DNA of 62,145 bases from Myxococcaceae bacterium (GCA_016926755.1 JAFGNZ010000002.1:1-62145), one strand, 5' to 3'. Counted from the first letter of the stretch, positions 41,663 through 52,268 are shown. Notes: a model not told the origin generated them from the sequence alone. Numbers and translations: made by a program.

Positions 41663-42985
41663 TCAGCGCTGGAAGTCGTAGACGCTGCCGAGCTGGAGCA
41701 GGCGCGTCAGCTCGTCGAGCGCCGCCATCGTCTCGCGGGCGAGCTTCGGATCCTGCAGATCCGTCGGGTACAGCGTCTCGCGGTAGTGCTTCTTCACCCA
41801 CGCCGCGAGCGACTCGTGGAGGGCGGGAGAGTAGAAGACGTTGGCCTTCACCGCGGCGCGCTCGGCGTCCGTGAGCCAGATGCGCTGGCGCAGGCACGCG
41901 GGGCCGCCGCCGTTGTTCATGGACTGGCGCACGTCCAGGTAGTGCACCTTCTTGACGGGGTTGTTCTCGGCCACCACGCGCTCCAGGAAGCGCCGCGCGG
42001 GCTCCGTCTCCTGGCTCTCCACCGGGGCGATGATGGCCATGCTCCCGTCCGGCAGGGTGAGCACCTGGGAGTTGAATGGGTACGCCCTCACCGCGTCCCT
42101 CACCGGCAGCTCCGCCTGGGTGGCGACGATGGAGGTGAAGCCCTCGCCCAGCTTCTCGCGCAGGGTGCGCAGCAGGCCGGGGACGTCCGTGAACGCCAGC
42201 TCGTGGAGCATCAGGAAGCTGTCATTGCCCACCCCGAGCACATCCGTGTGGAAGGCCCCCGAGTCGATGCCCTCCGGGTGCTGCTGCGGGAAGAGGGTGC
42301 GCTCCGGATCCAACCGGTGCAGCCGCGCGAGCGCCTGGCTGGCCTCCAGCGTCTGCCGCGCGGGGAAGCGCTGGGGCCCGGCGATGTCCTTCCAGGCGCT
42401 GCGGCCCCACGCGAGCAGGTGCACCGCGGCGTGCCCGGGGGTGATGAGGCGGGTGTGGTTGGCCGCGCCCTCGTCCGCGAAGTGGCCGCCGCCGGGCAGG
42501 GGCGCGTGGACGGCGAAGTGCTGCTCGTCCGAGAAGATGGCGCGCAGCACGGAGTGCGTCGTCTCCGCCTCGATGGCACGGTGGAACATCTGCTGGAGGT
42601 TGGCGGGCGTCAGGTGCATCCGCCTGTCCCCCGTGTCCTCCGAGGGGGCGCAGGTGGCCGCGTTGGCCGTCCACATGGCGGCGGCGCTGGAGGTGAGCCG
42701 CAGCAGGTGCTCGCCCTCCTTCGCGGCGCGGGTGATGACCTCCTCGTCCGTGCCGGTGAAGCCCAGCATCCTCAGCGTCCTCAGCGAGGGGCGCGGCTGG
42801 GGCGGCAGCACGGCCTGGCCCACCCCCAGGCCCGAGACGAAGCGCATCTTCTCCAGCCCCTGGAGGGCCGCCTCGCGGGGGTAGCTGGCCTGGCCGCCAT
42901 GGCTCGTGGAGGCCAGGTTGCCGACCGAGAGGCCGCCGTAATTGTGGGTAGGACCGACGAGACCGTCGAAGTTGTACTCGCGCAT
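41663..42985 (-). CDS. astB: N-succinylarginine dihydrolase
   Basis: The protein has 440 residues, the family length. It removes two ammonia and CO2 from N-succinylarginine to give N-succinylornithine in the arginine succinyltransferase pathway. The N-terminus EYNFDGLVGPTHNYGGLSVG is the family signature, and the catalytic cysteine lies in NNGGGPACLRQR near the C-terminus. The conserved FHTDVLGVGNDSFLMLHELA and HLLAWGRSAW segments are present. I placed the start at the ATG at 42985, which gives MREYNFDG, matching the family. No other ast gene is in the window. The acyltransferase gene is divergent with only about 17 bases between starts, so the promoters must overlap the coding ends. Confidence 0.92.
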   Translation of the reverse strand: MREYNFDGLVGPTHNYGGLSVGNLASTSHGGQASYPREAALQGLEKMRFVSGLGVGQAVLPPQPRPSLRTLRMLGFTGTDEEVITRAAKEGEHLLRLTSSAAAMWTANAATCAPSEDTGDRRMHLTPANLQQMFHRAIEAETTHSVLRAIFSDEQHFAVHAPLPGGGHFADEGAANHTRLITPGHAAVHLLAWGRSAWKDIAGPQRFPARQTLEASQALARLHRLDPERTLFPQQHPEGIDSGAFHTDVLGVGNDSFLMLHELAFTDVPGLLRTLREKLGEGFTSIVATQAELPVRDAVRAYPFNSQVLTLPDGSMAIIAPVESQETEPARRFLERVVAENNPVKKVHYLDVRQSMNNGGGPACLRQRIWLTDAERAAVKANVFYSPALHESLAAWVKKHYRETLYPTDLQDPKLARETMAALDELTRLLQLGSVYDFQR

Positions 42986-43002
42986 TGGATATAGAACCGC
43001 CT

Positions 43003-43959
43003 GTGGAGCACCCACCCTTAGCAAAGCGCCTCAAGCGTTTCCTCCGCTACCTGCTCGTCCGGGCAGCGTTGGCCCTGGTCCACCCGATGCCCCTCGGGAT
43101 GGCGCGGTGGCTGGGTGTGCGCTTCGGGACACTGGCCTTCCTCGTGGCCGGCCGTGAGCGGCGCAAGGCGCTCGCCTCCCTCACCCGGGCCTTCCCGGAG
43201 AAGTCCGAGGCGGAGCGGCTCGCCCTGGCCCGCGCCTGCTTCCGCCACCTGGGCGCCGCCATGTTCGAGGTGGGGTGCACGGCCGCGCTGGACCGGGAGC
43301 TGCCGCGCCTCGTGGCCTGGCCCCAGGAGGACCGGCGCGTGCTGGAGGCGGCGCTGGCGCGGGGCAAGGGCGTGGTGTTCGTCTCCGGGCACGTGGGCAA
43401 CTGGGAGCTGCTGGCCCGGCGGGTGGCCTTCGAGGGCTTCCCCTGCCAGAGCATCGCCAAGGAGACCTCGGATCCGCGCCTCACCGCCCTGGTGGAGCGC
43501 TTCCGGGCGCGCGGCAGGGTGCGCAGCATCTGGCGCGGGCAGGACGGCGCGGCCCGGCACATGCTCCGCGCGCTGAAGAGCGGGGAGATCCTCGGGCTCC
43601 TGATCGACCAGGACACGAAGGTGCAGTCCTTCTTCGTGCCCTTCTTCGGGGAGCTGGCGGCCACGCCTCGGGCGGCGGCGGACCTGGCCATCCGCACCGG
43701 GGCGGCGGTGGTGGTGGGCTTCTGTCAGCGCGAGGGGGCTGGCTATCGGCTGAGCATGGAGGAGGTGCCCCTGCCGCCCGAGGAGGACCGGGAGGCGGCG
43801 GCGCTGGCCCTCACCGCGACGCTGTCGCAGCGCATCGAGGCGGCGATCCGCCGCGCCCCCGAGCAGTGGGTGTGGATGCACCAGCGGTGGAAGAGCCGGC
43901 CTGACCCTCAGGCCACGACACTGTCCACCGGAGCGGCAGCGCCCGCGCCCGCCCGGTGA
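43003..43959 (+). CDS. LpxL/HtrB-type lysophospholipid/lipid A acyltransferase
   Basis: The protein has 318 residues from the GTG at 43003; a TTG at 42985 would overlap the astB start codon and is less likely. An N-terminal hydrophobic helix (YLLVRAALALVHPMPLGMA) anchors it to the inner membrane. The catalytic H-x4-D/E motif is SGHVGNWELL. Further family features are IAKETSDPRLTALVERFRA, EILGLLIDQDTK with VPFFG, and the C-terminal EQWVWMHQRWKSRP. It would add a secondary acyl chain to lipid A. It sits 13 bases before lptC in the same direction, which fits a role in LPS assembly. Confidence 0.9.
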   Translation: MEHPPLAKRLKRFLRYLLVRAALALVHPMPLGMARWLGVRFGTLAFLVAGRERRKALASLTRAFPEKSEAERLALARACFRHLGAAMFEVGCTAALDRELPRLVAWPQEDRRVLEAALARGKGVVFVSGHVGNWELLARRVAFEGFPCQSIAKETSDPRLTALVERFRARGRVRSIWRGQDGAARHMLRALKSGEILGLLIDQDTKVQSFFVPFFGELAATPRAAADLAIRTGAAVVVGFCQREGAGYRLSMEEVPLPPEEDREAAALALTATLSQRIEAAIRRAPEQWVWMHQRWKSRPDPQATTLSTGAAAPAPAR

Positions 43960-43972
43960 TAGGAAGAGCCTC

Positions 43973-44518
43973 GTGCTTCGACGACTCGCGCTCTCCAGCC
44001 TCCTCGCCCTCCTGGCGGCCTGTGGCCCACGCTCGGGCTCGCAGGGCGCGTCCGAGGCGCAGCCTCAGGTGGTGCTCCACGGCGTGCAGCTCCAGTCCTT
44101 CGAGGGAGATCAGCTCGTCCTCGCCGGCCAGGCCGAGCGCCTCACCTACCAGCGCTCGCAGGGCGAGGCGACGGCGACCAGCGCCTTGTTGCGCCTGCCG
44201 GGCCGGCGGGACACCCAGCGCGCGCCCTCGGGGCCTCGGGGGGGCATGGAGATCCGCGCGCCGCGGATGGAGGGCAGCTTCGCCTCGCGCCAGCTCGAGG
44301 CCTCCGGAGGCGTCACCATCCGCACCGCGGAGGGCATGGTGGCGCGCACGCCGCGAGCCACGTACGACACGGCCGCCCAGATCGCCCGAGGGCGGGAGGG
44401 CGTGGCGGTGCGGGGGCCGGACTACGCCCTGCGCGCGGACAGCTTCGATCTGTCCTTCGTGGACGAGACGTTCACCTTCGAAGGCTCAACGCAGACCGTG
44501 GTGGGAGGGGCACAGTGA
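43973..44518 (+). CDS. lptC: LPS export periplasmic protein LptC
   Basis: The protein has 181 residues starting at GTG. It has the LptC/OstA-like beta-jellyroll pattern (VVLHGVQLQSFEGDQLVLAG, QLEASGGVTIRTAEGMVART, ARGREGVAVRGPDYALRADS). It passes LPS from the LptBFG extractor to LptA. Unlike E. coli LptC, which has a membrane helix, the N-terminus here ends in a lipobox (LLALLAACG), so the protein is probably a lipoprotein. Identification rests on fold pattern and on the lptA and lptB genes that follow with four-base overlaps. The lptF and lptG genes are not in the window. Confidence 0.85.
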   Translation: MLRRLALSSLLALLAACGPRSGSQGASEAQPQVVLHGVQLQSFEGDQLVLAGQAERLTYQRSQGEATATSALLRLPGRRDTQRAPSGPRGGMEIRAPRMEGSFASRQLEASGGVTIRTAEGMVARTPRATYDTAAQIARGREGVAVRGPDYALRADSFDLSFVDETFTFEGSTQTVVGGAQ

Positions 44519-45027
44519 TCGAGTTCCTGGCGATGGCCTTCTTCGTCGCGCAGCCCGCGACGCCCGCCGCGGCGGACGGTGGGACGCGTCCTCCGATGCT
44601 CGGGAGCGTGGCGCTGACCAACCCGGTGGAGATCACCGCGAAGCTCATCACGGGAGAGCGCAGCTCGGCGACGTTCACCGGGGACGTGCGGGTGAAGCAC
44701 CGCACGCTGGATCTGCGCTGCGACAAGATGATCGCCTTCTACACGGGCGCCCGCGAGGTGAAGCGGGTGGAGTGCACCGGGGGCGTGCAGGCCCAGGATG
44801 GGGACCGGTTCGCCCGGGGCGAGCGGGCCGAGTACGACGTGCCCAGCGGCGTGCTGGTGGTGACGGGCTCGCCGGAGGCCCGCCAGGGCGGCACGTACAT
44901 GACAGGGACGAAGGTGCGCCTCACGCTGGGCAGCGAGCGGCTGGAGGTGGAGAACGCCCGCATCCTCGTGGAGACGGCGCCCGGCGCTCCGCTCAGGAAG
45001 GGCAAGGGAGGCGCGAAGAAGCCATGA
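44515..45027 (+). CDS. lptA: LPS transport bridge protein LptA
   Basis: The protein has 170 residues and starts at a GTG overlapping the lptC stop (GTGA). A signal peptide (IEFLAMAFFVAQPATPAAAD) precedes the OstA-fold core: PVEITAKLITGERSSATFTG, VRVKHRTLDLRCDKMIAFY, VKRVECTGGVQAQDGDRFAR and GERAEYDVPSGVLVVTGSPE. These are the repeating edge strands with which LptA stacks into a bridge across the periplasm. The C-terminus is basic (GKGGAKKP). It is coupled to lptB by an ATGA overlap. Confidence 0.93.
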   Translation: MIEFLAMAFFVAQPATPAAADGGTRPPMLGSVALTNPVEITAKLITGERSSATFTGDVRVKHRTLDLRCDKMIAFYTGAREVKRVECTGGVQAQDGDRFARGERAEYDVPSGVLVVTGSPEARQGGTYMTGTKVRLTLGSERLEVENARILVETAPGAPLRKGKGGAKKP

Positions 45028-45767
45028 GCGGCGGCGCGCGGCTGTGGGCCGAGGGCCTCCAGAAGAGCTACCGCAAGCGCCAGGTGGTGCGCGGCGTCTC
45101 CTTCAACGTGGCCCAGGGCGAGGTGGTGGGGCTGCTGGGGCCCAACGGCGCCGGGAAGACGACGAGCTTCAACATGGTGGTGGGGCTCGTCACCGCGGAC
45201 GAGGGCCGCGTGCGCGTGGACGGCGCGGACCTGACGCACCTGCCCATGCACCGGCGCGCGCGCTCCGGGCTCGGCTACCTGCCGCAGGAGGCCTCGATCT
45301 TTCGCAAGCTCTCCGTGCGCCAGAACTTCCTGGCCGTGCTGGAGCTGCAGAAGGGGCTGGACCGCAAGGTGCGCGAGCGGCGGGCCCAGGAGCTGATCGA
45401 CGAGTTCGGCCTGGGCCACGTGGCGGACGCGCTGGGGGAGACGCTCTCCGGCGGTGAGCGGCGGCGCGCGGAGATCGCCCGCTCGCTCATCCCCAACCCC
45501 CGCTTCATCCTCTTCGACGAGCCCTTCGCCGGCGTGGATCCGATCAACGTGGGAGACCTCCAGCGGCAGATCGCCCTGCTCAAGCAGCGCGGGCTGGGGG
45601 TGCTCATCACGGACCACAACGTCCAGGACACCCTGGGCATCTGCGACCGGGCCTACATCATCGCCCAGGGGCAGATCCTCGAGGAGGGCACCCCCGCCGC
45701 GATCGCGGACTCGCCCCGGGCGCGCGCCGTCTACCTGGGAGAGCGCTTCCGCTTGCAAGCGCCGTGA
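45024..45767 (+). CDS. lptB: LPS export ABC transporter ATPase LptB
   Basis: The protein has 247 residues, the standard length. It powers extraction of LPS from the inner membrane with LptFG. The Walker A is GPNGAGKTT (39-47), the Q-loop region YLPQEASIFRKLSVRQN is typical of LptB, the signature is LSGGERRR, Walker B is FILFDEPFAGVDP, and the switch histidine is in ITDHNV. It begins at an ATG overlapping the lptA stop. The gene is followed by a 287-base leader containing a weak hairpin (GAGACC/GGTCTC, 45883-45899) and then rpoN. Confidence 0.97.
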   Translation: MSGGARLWAEGLQKSYRKRQVVRGVSFNVAQGEVVGLLGPNGAGKTTSFNMVVGLVTADEGRVRVDGADLTHLPMHRRARSGLGYLPQEASIFRKLSVRQNFLAVLELQKGLDRKVRERRAQELIDEFGLGHVADALGETLSGGERRRAEIARSLIPNPRFILFDEPFAGVDPINVGDLQRQIALLKQRGLGVLITDHNVQDTLGICDRAYIIAQGQILEEGTPAAIADSPRARAVYLGERFRLQAP

Positions 45768-45990
45768 AACCCGCCTCGAAGGCCCGCTGGACGCGCCGTC
45801 TGCAGAGGGGCCGAGCGAGCCTCGCCGCGGCCCGGAGTGTATATTGGCCCACCCTTTGCGTTGAGGCTTTAACAGCTTCTGAGAGACCCGGGAGGTCTCC
45901 TAAGTCCATGATTCAATTATGGAAATCAGATAATGCAAGCAAAGGGCCACGCTCTTGGGCACTAGACGAATGGAGGGGGTCTTGCTAGTT

Positions 45991-46005
45991 TGGCACGGTC
46001 CTTGA
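45991..46005 (+). promoter_or_regulatory. Sigma-54 -24/-12-like element before rpoN
   Basis: TGGCACGGTCCTTGA fits the -24/-12 consensus TGGCAC-N5-TTGC except for A in place of the final C. It lies 50 bases upstream of the rpoN start in otherwise non-coding DNA. The -12 GC is usually important, so activity is uncertain. Confidence 0.4.
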
Positions 46006-46054
46006 TTGAGGCGGCTTCAAGGACATGTTTCTGCTCGGTGGGGAGCCCTAGTCC

Positions 46055-47569
<1,515 letters not shown>

Positions 47570-47656
47570 ACCCCCGGTCGGGGACCGTTGCTCCTGAACA
47601 GGTGCAGGCAACGGGAGTGGGCCAGGGGCGCTCGGCCGTGATAGGCGAGGACCCTT

Positions 47657-49066
47657 GTGTCGCGGCCTACCTTCACGCCCGTGCTGCACCGGCTGCAGCG
47701 GTTCTGGTGGGAGCTCTCGCCGGCGGCGCTGCTGTCCCTGAGCTTCGCGGTGCTCATCATCATCGGGACAATGGGGCTGCTGCTCCTGCCGGGCCTGTAT
47801 ACCGGCGAGCGCCTGCGCCCGCTGGACGCGCTCTTCATGATGACGAGCGCCGTGTGCGTCACCGGCCTGGCGGTGGTGGACACCGCGACGTACTTCACCC
47901 GCTGGGGGCAGGCCTGGCTGCTGATCTTCATTCAATTGGGGGGCGTGGGGCTCCTGAGCATGACGACGCTCATCATTGGCGCGCTGGGCCGCAGGCTGTC
48001 GCTGCGCAGCGAGGTCATCATCGTCGCCCCCGTGGACTACACCCACCGGCGTGATGTGGTGCACCTCACCCTCGCGGTGCTGCGCTTCACCTTGGGAGCA
48101 GAGCTGGCGGGGGCCGTCATGCTGTGGCTGCTGTGGGGGCCTCGGCTCGGGTGGGGCGAGGCGCTGTGGCACGCCGTCTTCCACGCGGTGTGCGCCTTCT
48201 GCAATGCGGGCTTCTCCACCTTCAGCACGTCCCTGGTGGACTTCGCCCAGGAGCCGGCCACGCTCGTGGTGGTGTCGCTCCTCATCATCGTCGGGGGCCT
48301 CGGGTACCTCAGCTTCGAGGAGACCCTTCGCTGGTGGCGCCTCCGCTCCGGGAAGGGCAGGCGCCGCCTGTCGGTGCACACCTTCGCCGCGCTGACCGCC
48401 ACCGCGCTGCTGCTGGTCGGCGGCACCGTCCTCTTCGCCGTGTTCGAGTGGCGGGGGGCGCTCGCGGGGCTCGGGCTGGTCGATCGGCTGGCCAACGCCG
48501 GCTTCATGTCCGTCACCGCGCGCACCGCCGGCTTCAACAGCCTCCCCTACGCGGAGGTGGGCAACGCGAGCGCCTACCTCACCATCCTGCTGATGGTGGT
48601 GGGGGGCTCGCCGGGCAGCACCGCCGGAGGGCTGAAGACGACCACCTTCATGGTGCTCCTGGCGCTGGCGTTCTCGCGCATGAGGGGGCTGCGGCACGCG
48701 CGGCTGCACGGGCGGACCATCCCGGCGGGCACCGTCGAGCGCACCGTGAGCGTGGCGCTGCTGGCCTTCGCCCTGATGACGGCGGCGGTGTTCGTGCTGA
48801 GCGCCAGCGAGACGCGCGGGCTGGAGACGGCGCAGGCGCGCCAGGCCTTCCTCCCCGTGTTCTTCGAGGTGGTGAGCGCCTTCTGCACCGTGGGGCTGTC
48901 CATGGACACCACGGCCAGCCTGAGTGGCTTTGGCAGGTGGGTCATCATCGGGATGATGTTCATCGGGCGCGTGGGGCCCCTGTCGTTCTTCGCGGGCCTG
49001 ACGCTGCGTGCACGCAGACTGGGGACGGAGGTCCGGCCGGCGCAGGAGGACCTCATCGTCGGTTAG
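47657..49066 (+). CDS. TrkH/KtrB-type potassium uptake membrane subunit
   Basis: The protein has 469 residues starting at GTG. It has four repeated M1-P-M2-like units of the TrkH/KtrB superfamily. The selectivity-loop regions are visible as TSAVCVTGLAVVDTAT, HAVCAFCNAGFSTFS, SVTARTAGFNSLPY and VSAFCTVGLSMDTTA. The sequence GGSPGSTAGGLKTTT is the conserved patch in the third unit. It forms the K+ channel-like pore, gated by the TrkA/KtrA-type subunit encoded 9 bases downstream. The short length and lack of extra N-terminal helices favour the KtrB form. Confidence 0.92.
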   Translation: MSRPTFTPVLHRLQRFWWELSPAALLSLSFAVLIIIGTMGLLLLPGLYTGERLRPLDALFMMTSAVCVTGLAVVDTATYFTRWGQAWLLIFIQLGGVGLLSMTTLIIGALGRRLSLRSEVIIVAPVDYTHRRDVVHLTLAVLRFTLGAELAGAVMLWLLWGPRLGWGEALWHAVFHAVCAFCNAGFSTFSTSLVDFAQEPATLVVVSLLIIVGGLGYLSFEETLRWWRLRSGKGRRRLSVHTFAALTATALLLVGGTVLFAVFEWRGALAGLGLVDRLANAGFMSVTARTAGFNSLPYAEVGNASAYLTILLMVVGGSPGSTAGGLKTTTFMVLLALAFSRMRGLRHARLHGRTIPAGTVERTVSVALLAFALMTAAVFVLSASETRGLETAQARQAFLPVFFEVVSAFCTVGLSMDTTASLSGFGRWVIIGMMFIGRVGPLSFFAGLTLRARRLGTEVRPAQEDLIVG

Positions 49067-49075
49067 GAGGGCAGC

Positions 49076-49732
49076 ATGAAGCGCATCATCGTGGTGGGCC
49101 TGGGCAACTTCGGCGCCAGCCTCGCCGCGCGGCTGCACGAGCTGGGGCAGGATGTCATCTGCCTGGATCCGCGCCACGAGGTAGTGGACGCGATCGGCCC
49201 CAAGGTGTCGAGGGCCGTCGTCGCGGACGCCACCCAGCGGGCGGTGCTCGAGGAGGTGGGCGCCCGCCAGGCCGACGTGGCCATCATCTCCACGGGAGAC
49301 AACCTCTCGGCGAGCATCCTCACCCTGCTGGCGCTGAAGGACTTCGGCGTGGGCCAGATCTTCGTGAAGGTGCGCTCGGACGACCACGCGCGCATCGCGG
49401 ATGCCCTGGGCGCCACGGAGAGCATCTTCCCCGAGCGCGAGTCGGCCCTCGGGCTGGCCTCGCGGCTGACCAGCGGGAAGCTGCTGCAGTACGTCCAGCT
49501 CGGCGCGGAGTTCGGCCTGCAGGAGATGCCGGTGCCGAATGCCTGGAATGGCAAGTCGCTGCGCGAGCTGGCGCTCCCCCAGCGCTACCGCGTCAACGTG
49601 GTGGCCGTGCACGACATGTTGACGGACCGGATGATCCCCATCCCGGAGCCGGACAGGCCGCTGACGCAGTCGGACACGCTGCTGGTCGCCGGAGAGCCGA
49701 GCGCCCTGGAGCGCATCACGAAGCTGAGGTGA
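49076..49732 (+). CDS. TrkA/KtrA-type potassium uptake regulatory subunit
   Basis: The protein has 218 residues: an RCK_N Rossmann domain (MKRIIVVGLGNFGASLAARL, with the NAD/ATP-binding GxGxxG and an acidic residue at the end of the second strand in VICLDPRHE) and an RCK_C domain from about 135 on (LQEMPVPNAWNGKSLRELAL). It forms a cytoplasmic ring that gates the membrane subunit in response to nucleotides. It starts 9 bases after the pore gene, with GGAGG before the ATG. Confidence 0.93.
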   Translation: MKRIIVVGLGNFGASLAARLHELGQDVICLDPRHEVVDAIGPKVSRAVVADATQRAVLEEVGARQADVAIISTGDNLSASILTLLALKDFGVGQIFVKVRSDDHARIADALGATESIFPERESALGLASRLTSGKLLQYVQLGAEFGLQEMPVPNAWNGKSLRELALPQRYRVNVVAVHDMLTDRMIPIPEPDRPLTQSDTLLVAGEPSALERITKLR

Positions 49733-49822
49733 AAGGGCGCTCGCGCTGGCGCTGAAGCTGGTCCATCCGATTTTTGAAAACCGGCCCTGTTGGCTGGACC
49801 AGCTGCTGGGCACGATAGGCCC

Positions 49823-50458
49823 ATGAACCAGAACGTTACGGACACGGAGCTTCTCCGCAGGGCCCTCATCCCGCTGGTCGTCCCCCCGGTGACCCTGGAA
49901 GGGCGCGCGGTGCGGCTGGAGCCGCTGCGCCCGGAGCACGCCTCGGCGCTGGCCTCCCTCCTCGAAGACGAGATCTTCGAGTTCACCTCCCAGGTGCTGC
50001 GCACACAGGCGGACGTGGAGGCCTACATCGCCGCGGCGCTGGCGGCCGCCGAGCGAGGAGCCGAGCAGCCCTTCTTCATTCGAGAGCGGGAGACCGGAGC
50101 GCCGCTGGGCACCACGCGCTACCTGACGATCTCTCGCCAGGACAGGAGCCTGGAGATCGGCCACACGTGGCTGGGACGGCGGGCCTGGCGCACGCGGGTG
50201 AACACCGAGTGCAAGTTCCTCCTGTTCCGGCATGCCTTCGAGCAGCTCCAGGTGATGCGCGTCCAGTTCAAGACGGACCGGCGCAACGCGCGCTCGCGGG
50301 CCGCCATCGAGCGGATTGGCGCGAAGTTCGAGGGCATCCTGCGCCATCACATGCTGGTGCGCGGAGGGGTGGTGCGGGACTCGGCGGTCTACAGCGTCAT
50401 CGACACCGAGTGGCCCGAGGTGAAGGCGCGGCTGGAGGAGCAGCTGGCGCGGGGGTGA
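49823..50458 (+). CDS. GNAT acetyltransferase, RimJ/RimL-like
   Basis: The protein has 211 residues. It has the typical start of this group (LEGRAVRLEPLRPEHASALA), the IGHTWLGRRAWRTRVNTECK acetyl-CoA-binding region and the late FKTDRRNARSRAAIERIGAK, a signature of RimJ/RimL-type GNAT proteins, which acetylate protein N-termini or small amines. The ATG at 49823 was preferred over one at 49790 because it begins closer to the conserved core. It stands between trkA and a lipoprotein gene, with 16 bases to the latter. Its substrate is unknown. Confidence 0.87.
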   Translation: MNQNVTDTELLRRALIPLVVPPVTLEGRAVRLEPLRPEHASALASLLEDEIFEFTSQVLRTQADVEAYIAAALAAAERGAEQPFFIRERETGAPLGTTRYLTISRQDRSLEIGHTWLGRRAWRTRVNTECKFLLFRHAFEQLQVMRVQFKTDRRNARSRAAIERIGAKFEGILRHHMLVRGGVVRDSAVYSVIDTEWPEVKARLEEQLARG

Positions 50459-50474
50459 TAGGGTCGCGAGTCGC

Positions 50475-51266
50475 ATGTTCGACTCTTCAAGACTCTCCTC
50501 TTCCCGCTGTGTCGTGTCGTCTCTCATCCTCCTCGGGCTGCTCGCTGGCTGCGGCGGGCGCACCGAGACCCGCCCCGTCTCCCTGGAGGATCTCTCCAGC
50601 CGCACGCTCACCTTCGCGCTCGTGGACCTGGACCTGCTGGGGACTCCGCAGGCGGCCGGCTCGCACCGCTTCACCTTCACGCTCTCGCAGGCGGAGGATG
50701 GCTGCACCCGGCTCGTTGACGGGGTGACGGCGACCTTCAATGGCCTGCCCATGGAGCTGGAGCCCGGGGGCGTCCCGGATACGGGAGGCGGCCGCGACGT
50801 GTGCGAGGAGACGCGCGCGTGGATCGACTTCGATCCGGCGGAGTGGGACGCCGAGCCCATCGAGGACGCTCGCGTCTTCCTCCAGGGCGCCGACGGCGGC
50901 CGCGCCGTGTCGCTCATCATCCACGCCGCGAAGACCAAGCGTCACTTCGCCTACCAGGGCGTAGGCACCGGAGAGACGCTGCGCCGGGGCCAGCGGTACA
51001 CGTACCAGTGGCTGCCGGTGGAGGAGACCCCCGGGCCCGTCACGGCCACCCTGCTGCGCGAGGAGGGGCGCGCGCCGGCCACCCTCCAGGTCGAGCAGGA
51101 CGGGGGCCTCGCGAGCTTCACGCTCTCCGAGGCCACGCCCGTGGCCACCCACCTGCTGACCCTGAGCGCCAGCCTGCCCGGCGAGGTGATCGAGTGCGAG
51201 GGCGTGGCCACCTGTGAGGGCACCATCCTCCACACCCAGGACTTCGAGGTGACTGTCGCGCCCTGA
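50475..51266 (+). CDS. Lipoprotein of unknown function
   Basis: The protein has 263 residues with a signal peptide and lipobox LLAGC. The mature protein is mostly beta-strand, acidic and without recognised domains. It has three Cys residues in the first 100 and a Cys pair late (IECEGVATCEG), suggesting disulfides. Strands such as TLTFALVDLDLLG and HRFTFTLSQAEDG suggest a beta-sandwich. It begins 16 bases after the acetyltransferase gene and ends in a terminator hairpin that overlaps its stop. Confidence 0.75.
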   Translation: MFDSSRLSSSRCVVSSLILLGLLAGCGGRTETRPVSLEDLSSRTLTFALVDLDLLGTPQAAGSHRFTFTLSQAEDGCTRLVDGVTATFNGLPMELEPGGVPDTGGGRDVCEETRAWIDFDPAEWDAEPIEDARVFLQGADGGRAVSLIIHAAKTKRHFAYQGVGTGETLRRGQRYTYQWLPVEETPGPVTATLLREEGRAPATLQVEQDGGLASFTLSEATPVATHLLTLSASLPGEVIECEGVATCEGTILHTQDFEVTVAP

Positions 51267-51281
51267 GCGGCCGGGCCGCTC
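51265..51281 (+). terminator. Hairpin at a stop codon
   Basis: GAGCGGC (51265-51271), a three-base loop and GCCGCTC (51275-51281) form a tight GC stem that includes the last bases of the lipoprotein stop codon. There is no U-tract. It would end the trkH-to-lipoprotein run. Confidence 0.45.
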
Positions 51282-51386
51282 GCCCTCCAGGCGACAGAGC
51301 TCCTGGGCCATCCTCCGCCCCGCGCGAGGGTGGTTGCCGGACCCGGGTACCGCGCCCACCGTGGGTAGGGACCCCCTGGAGGACCC

Positions 51387-52268
51387 ATGCCCCGCAACCC
51401 CGATCCGCGCGAAGCTGGCCCCAAGACGCCCTTCGCCGAGCAGCCCCAGCCGCACCCCGGCATCGAGGAGCGGATGCAGGAGGCGCCGGACTATGGCGAG
51501 CAGTCCTACAAGGGGCTCGGTCGGCTGAAGGATCGGGTGGCGCTCGTCACGGGCGGAGACAGCGGCATCGGCCGGGCGGTGTGCCTGGCCTTCGCCCGCG
51601 AGGGCGCCGACGTGGCCTTCGCCTACCTCAACGAGTACGAGGACGCGGAGAAGACGCGGCGGCTGCTGGAGGACGAGGGCCGTCAGGTACTCCATATGGC
51701 CGGCGATCTGGCTGTCGAGGCGCACTGCCGCAAGCTCGTCGAGGAGACGGTGAAGCGCTTCGGCCGCATCGACGTGCTGGTGAACAACGCCGCCTTCCAG
51801 GGCAAGGAGGTGGAGACGTTCGAGGAGCTGGACGCCGAGCGCGTCGAGCGCACCTTCCGGGTGAACATCCTGGCCATGTTCCACCTGGTCCGGCTGGCGC
51901 TGCCGCACATGAAGCCGGGCAGCACCATCATCAACGTCGCCTCCATCCAGGCCTATCAGCCCTCGCCTGGCCTCCTCGACTACGCGAGCACCAAGGGCGC
52001 CATCGTCACCTTCACCAAGGGCCTGGCGCAGTCGCTCATCGAGCGCGGCATCCGCGTCAACTGCGTGGCCCCCGGGCCCGTGTGGACGCCGCTCATCCCG
52101 CAGTCCTTCAGCGGCGAGCACCTGAAGAAGTTCGGCGAGAGCAGCCCCACGGGCCGCCCCGCGCAGCCCGCGGAGCTGGCGCCCTCCTTCGTGTTCCTCG
52201 CCAGCGACGAGTCCCGCTACGTCAACGGGGAGATCCTCGGCGTCACCGGCGGCAAGGTCCTCGCGTGA
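51387..52268 (+). CDS. SDR-family oxidoreductase, YghA/GS39-like
   Basis: The protein has 293 residues. The 45-residue N-terminal extension ending EEAPDYGEQSYKG-like (here QEAPDYGEQSYKGLGRL) is typical of the YghA/general-stress-protein-39 group of short-chain dehydrogenases. The NAD(P) motif is TGGDSGIGRA and the catalytic Tyr-x3-Lys is in DYASTKGAIV. The serine lies in VASIQAYQP and the NNAA strand motif in VLVNNAAFQG. It probably reduces aldehydes or ketones during stress. It starts after GGAGG. A decayed flavoprotein tail begins about 40 bases after its stop, so a partner gene may have been lost. Confidence 0.92.
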   Translation: MPRNPDPREAGPKTPFAEQPQPHPGIEERMQEAPDYGEQSYKGLGRLKDRVALVTGGDSGIGRAVCLAFAREGADVAFAYLNEYEDAEKTRRLLEDEGRQVLHMAGDLAVEAHCRKLVEETVKRFGRIDVLVNNAAFQGKEVETFEELDAERVERTFRVNILAMFHLVRLALPHMKPGSTIINVASIQAYQPSPGLLDYASTKGAIVTFTKGLAQSLIERGIRVNCVAPGPVWTPLIPQSFSGEHLKKFGESSPTGRPAQPAELAPSFVFLASDESRYVNGEILGVTGGKVLA

